A stretch of 64,000 bases of DNA from Branchiostoma lanceolatum (lineage: Eukaryota > Chordata > Leptocardii > Amphioxiformes > Branchiostomatidae). Position 1 is the first letter of the stretch. Each line of letters starts with the position of its first letter. The notes below the pieces were generated by a model, which saw only the letters and a list, made by a program, of their open reading frames with translations, was not told the origin of the DNA and made no database searches. A program made the position numbers and the translations under genes. Location of the stretch: NCBI RefSeq assembly GCF_035083965.1, contig NC_089724.1, forward strand, positions 7,790,501 through 7,854,500. Reading direction: 5' to 3'. Shown in pieces: positions 60,792 through 64,000 of this stretch.

Positions 60792-63700
60792 CAATATCTC
60801 TATTTTTCATGGAGATAATGATAACTAAAGGTAATTTGCAAATACTTTACATTCTAGCCCACCCCCTGGGTGGTGACACCTGGTGACAAGATGAAGTACG
60901 ACAACATCTTCCGGCAGGCGGACACGGACAAGGACGGGTTCGTGAGCGGCGGGGAGGTCAAGGACGTCTTCATGCAGTCTGGAGTTCCGCAGAACGTGCT
61001 AGCACACATCTGGTCTGTATTTGTCTTCTTCTTCTTCCAAAAAACGTTAGAGGAGAAATGACTTTGGTAACCACCCAGGTCTTTCCCCCTCAATCATGTC
61101 CAACATTGTTTTTAGTCCGTTGATTGTAATGACTCCCATTTTCAGCTGTGTTGCTATTCTTCTGCCCTATCCTCGAAGGCATACTCTTCCTCCTTCTCCT
61201 CGGTTGACCCCCTTCTCTTGCAGAGCCTTTCCAACGACCAAGTAGACGGACATTTTTTTTCCTAGACAAACAGTTTGTCTCGATGGTATTGACAACATCG
61301 GCCCCAGTCAAGTTGGTGTCACCAAATGCCATTGGGCATTTCCAGCCAATTTGTCAGTCAATTTGTCAGCCACTTGTAATCTCCTGGAAAATAGACGACC
61401 TTTAGTGTCCATCAGTATCAGCAGTTTTACCATACATAGAGTGGCTGCATGTCAATCAAATGCATAGATGTGCAAAAGAATAAGGTACAAAAGTATTATG
61501 ATTTTGTACCTTATTCTTTTGCACATCTATGCATTTCTTTTAGGTGGGTGGGGCTAGTGAATAAGTGCATTACTGGGCCTGAAAGCCCATCTTATCCCAT
61601 TTCTTGATGGTTCATTGTATTTCATTATATTCTTGCATTTGTGACTTGCGGATGATGTGGTTTGCTTGTGGATGATGCTCAGTACTTGAAGTTTATCTAC
61701 AATCATGACATGTGCTTTGCCTCACCCGTAGGACCTTGTGTGATGAGAAGCAGGCTGGGCTGCTAAATGCTGAGCAGTTTGCTTTGGCCATGTGGCTGCT
61801 TCAGCAACAGGTGTGTTCTCAGTCCAGCATGTTAAAAGTTAAAGTCCTCCCACGACACTTGTTGGAACCTAATTGGCGGCACTTATCGCCGATTCACAGC
61901 CCGTGGGTCACACAACTTTGTGCAGGTCTCTATCAACAGCAGGGGGCTAGTACGCTGGTAGCAATATGTGTTTAACTGTGAAAGAATTCTAAATCTGCTT
62001 TTTTGGACCATATGAATGACATCATCAAATTTTACTGCCCTTAATATGATTTTTTTCAAAGATAAAATACAGCAGTTTGGTACATAACACTGCAGCAATG
62101 AAACTATGTTTTCCATGTGCATTTTGAGTCCTGCCTTGTAGTAGCGTGTAAACTGTTCAGTATGTCCCATGTGTGTAAAACTGACCGCTGTCCTGTGTGT
62201 GTAAAACTGACCCCTGTCCTGTGTGTTTTAAACTGACCCCTGTCCTGTGTGTGTAGAACTGACCGCTGTCCTGGCTGTCCCTCCAGGTGAAGGGTATTGA
62301 CCCTCCGCAGCAGCTGTCCCCGGAGATGATCCCCCCGTCCTCCCGCCAGGCCAAGTCCGCCGGCTCGGACGTCACCACCATCGCCAAGGAGATGGACGTG
62401 ATCGGGCGTGAGATACGCGACCTCACCAGGTACATCATCGGGGCTGGGCTGGTATGGTTGGCCTGGAGGCTAATGGGGGACAGAGCTATCAAGTGTTGTC
62501 AGTTTTAGTTGTCCTTAACAATAGACCCCTTTCCAAATACCAAATTTTGTAATATTGATAAACAGTGACACGGTGTAAACATATACGATGCGTGGCGCGC
62601 GTTCAACAGCCTGTCAGGAACTGTGGAAAATCATCAGAAATTCACAATTTTTACTGGCTGATATCAAGTCTAAGTGTCCACAACAATGTTATCTACTTGT
62701 GTCATGCATATATATCGACCGATTTCACCGAGGAGAGCATATCTCCGCCGACTCAGATGACTCAACGCTGCTTTCTATTGGGGACGCCATTGTTTAGCCT
62801 TTCCCGCGCTGTCCGCTTACCTTTTGTTTACTTTTCCCATGCTCAAATAACGCGCGCTCGCGCCAGATTCAAAATGGCGCCGGTATTTGGAAAGGGGTCT
62901 ATTCTGTCTGGCATTGAATGGCCAAGTGGCTAGGATAGAGAACTTGAGATTGAGAGGTCTTGGGTTCAATTCCTGGCATGTCTGGCTAGTAGACATTATG
63001 TCCTTGGGAAAGGCACATGACAGTTTTCTCACTCCAGCCAGGTATAAAAATGGATACCTGACGTCCGTTGGGGATAAAAGGTGGTGGGAGAGGGATGGGC
63101 TTCACCTTCCAATACCATGCCTTTGAGCTTCCTTTACCTTAAAAAAAAGAACAATTCCATTAGTCTGTTTCCAGTAGTTTATATATTACAAATCAGGTTT
63201 TGGAAAAAAAAAGAATGATAGAAAGTGATTGCTATTATTGTAACAAAAGTGTTATGATGCTATAAATATCACACAGCAAATTGTATAGATCAGCCAGTAA
63301 TCTTTAGACCAAAATTGTCCTGGACTGTTGAACATAACTAAGGTGTATAATGTATATGTTTTTTTTGTGTGTGTTTTAATTTAGAGAGCAGGACAGTCTG
63401 CAGTCAGAGATCACAGACAAGCAGCAGCAGATCCTGGACATCAACAGTCTTCTAATGGTCAGTACACGGTGTGTCAGGCACAGCACAGATACTGCACAAA
63501 TATACAGGTCTCTTTCATGCTTACATCACTGTTGAAGTTGAAGTAATGTTGTAGTGAGGTATAGGATGTGAAGAGGTGTAAGATATGAAATTTCTTTGTT
63601 TTTATTGCATACCTGGTAAACCGGCATGGCGTAGCACACCAGGGCTGCATATCTGGACAGATTTATTTGATCCACTCACACCAGGAAGGACCCCTACTCT

Positions 63701-64000
63701 AAGTGTGGTGGGTTCTTTTACGTGCTCGAGGTGTGGCTGAACTCCTCAAACACAGGACCCCCTTATAAAACTACACTCCAGAAATATTACCCGACTTCAA
63801 ATATAGGTGGTGTAAAAACTACTTTTTCTTTTTATTTGTAAGTGATATCATCATGGGCAATTTATATGTTTGAAATAGAATATAGCACATGTGTAACATC
63901 CTGTGAGTTTGTATCTCTGTGTGTAGAACCTGGAGGTTGAGGTGAACCAGAGTCAGACCACCCTTCAGCAGCTGGAGAAACAGAAGGCCGACACACTCCT
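55865..64000 (+). CDS. EPS15: EPS15-type endocytic adaptor, N-terminal part (three EH domains)
   Basis: Exons: 55865-55912, 56408-56497, 56999-57046, 57321-57416, 57790-57834, 58375-58458, 58607-58648, 58798-58857, 59427-59585, 60858-61012, 61732-61810, 62287-62429, 63385-63457, 63927 onward; all phases agree, about 398 residues before the edge. EPS15 and its paralogue EPS15L1 are clathrin-coat accessory proteins. Their EH domains bind NPF motifs and their C-terminus binds AP-2. EH1 (about 5-95): [41 protein letters not shown]2 (108-200): [31 protein letters not shown], a canonical EF-hand loop, then AMHLVYRAL and [11 protein letters not shown]3 (230-320): [59 protein letters not shown] coiled coil begins near 340. 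ATG 55865 directly follows an acceptor, so it is the first coding exon. The DPF/UIM region lies beyond the window. Exon 9's donor is amplified 14-fold. Confidence 0.96.
56616..56672 (+). repeat. (CTCTA)n-tailed retroelement end, copy 2
   Basis: CCTACCTGGCCGAAGAAACT followed by CTCTACTCTACTCTAC. It resembles the opposite-strand copy at 39241. It lies in EPS15 intron 2. Confidence 0.55.
57925..58270. mobile_element. Dispersed repeat with GTGGGTTCTTTAACGTGCCTG block, copy 1
   Basis: It shares CAGACCCCTACTCT...AAGTGnGGTGGGTTCTTT, ACGTGC and GAGGTGTGGCT with 63650-63770. The 3' part (CCTTTCCCAAGTGCATAACA, GAGACCTCTCGGTTGTGGGC, CCAATCGCGCCA) reads like the complement of a tRNA-derived head. Probably a SINE, in EPS15 intron 5. 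Confidence 0.6.
59553..60385. repeat. About 57-66-bp minisatellite spanning the EPS15 exon 9 splice donor
   Basis: Fourteen units, each ending GCACAG|GTAAG. Junctions lie at 59585 (real), 59646, 59704, 59765, 59828, 59885, 59946, 60012, 60075, 60132, 60190, 60250 and 60312, and near 60369, where one G is lost. Each unit repeats the last ~35 coding bases (CTCACATCACCAGCACATGC...) plus about 25 bases of intron. Small indels (GCAG, TGTA, ATAA) distinguish units and show higher-order patterning. Confidence 0.96.
60719..60788. repeat. (CA)n microsatellite in EPS15 intron 9
   Basis: An interrupted CACA tract of about 70 bp, about 70 bp upstream of the acceptor of exon 10. Confidence 0.95.
62158..62275. 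repeat. Short tandem repeat (about 31 bp x 4) before EPS15 exon 12
   Basis: AACTGACC(G/C)CTGTCCTG followed by TGTGTGTA-type bases recurs four times and ends directly at the CTGTCCCTCCAG acceptor. It therefore contributes to the pyrimidine tract. Unlike the other arrays, it does not include coding bases. Confidence 0.85.
62909..63149 (+). mobile_element. tRNA-derived SINE, second family, copy 2, A-rich tail
   Basis: CTGGCATTGAATGGCCAAGTGG, B-box-like GGTTCAATTCC, body with ATGGATACCTGAC and GATAAAAGGTGGTGGGAG, ending in ACCTTAAAAAAAAG. Homologous to 48258-48530. It lies in EPS15 intron 12. Confidence 0.82.
63645..63790. mobile_element. Dispersed repeat with GTGGGTTCTTT-ACGTGC block, copy 2
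   Basis: Shares AGGACCCCTACTCTAAGTG, GGTGGGTTCTTTTACGTGC and GAGGTGTGGCT with 57925-58270. Truncated. It lies in EPS15 intron 13. Confidence 0.6.

Noticed and set aside
60695-60886. His/Thr-repeat ORF ahead of EPS15 exon 10
   Set aside because: Translation of the (CA)n microsatellite running out of frame into the real exon.

Overview
This is a eukaryotic, intron-rich animal sequence. Five multi-exon genes align from memory with vertebrate proteins along most of their length: LIN9, an SLC45A3-like transporter, TMEM263, GCC1 and EPS15. A sixth encodes a CAP/SCP-family protein. The divergence from vertebrates, the intron density and the load of short foldback elements suggest an invertebrate chordate, most likely an amphioxus (Branchiostoma). 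The species is inference. No prokaryotic, organellar or CRISPR content was seen.

Layout. 1-15.1 kb: LIN9 (minus; 15 coding exons seen, C-terminus beyond the left edge). Its introns hold a pogo-like element, a truncated LINE, a 127-bp satellite and a decayed piggyBac element with TTAA duplications. 15.1-19.9 kb: intergenic with foldback elements. 19.9-22.7 kb: SLC45A3-like transporter (plus, two coding exons). 25.5-29.6 kb: secreted or tethered CAP protein (plus, five exons). 32.1-35.2 kb: TMEM263 (plus, four exons) and a probable long 3' UTR. 41.1-54.5 kb: GCC1 golgin (minus, 18 exons, complete, 758 aa). 55.9 kb to the right edge: EPS15 (plus, 14 exons seen, three EH domains). GCC1 and EPS15 are divergent and probably share a promoter region. 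Every exon chain was checked for reading phase across each junction.

The most unusual feature is a set of five tandem arrays, in four genes, whose repeat unit is an exon-intron junction: exon end, splice site and adjoining intron, repeated about 3 to 14 times. They are the LIN9 acceptor (11 x 60 bp), CAP exon 3 donor (about 12 x 47 bp), GCC1 exon 7 acceptor (5 x about 110 bp), GCC1 exon 11 donor (3 x about 107 bp) and EPS15 exon 9 donor (14 x about 60 bp). In the four arrays I translated, using a decoy splice site would lead to a premature stop.

The genes do not form one pathway. LIN9 is a MuvB/DREAM cell-cycle transcription subunit, GCC1 a trans-Golgi golgin, EPS15 an endocytic adaptor, TMEM263 a small membrane protein, the SLC45 protein a transporter, and the CAP protein is extracellular. 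The rest is transposon-derived sequence: at least ten foldback families, several present two to five times, tRNA-derived SINE-like repeats and LINE fragments.
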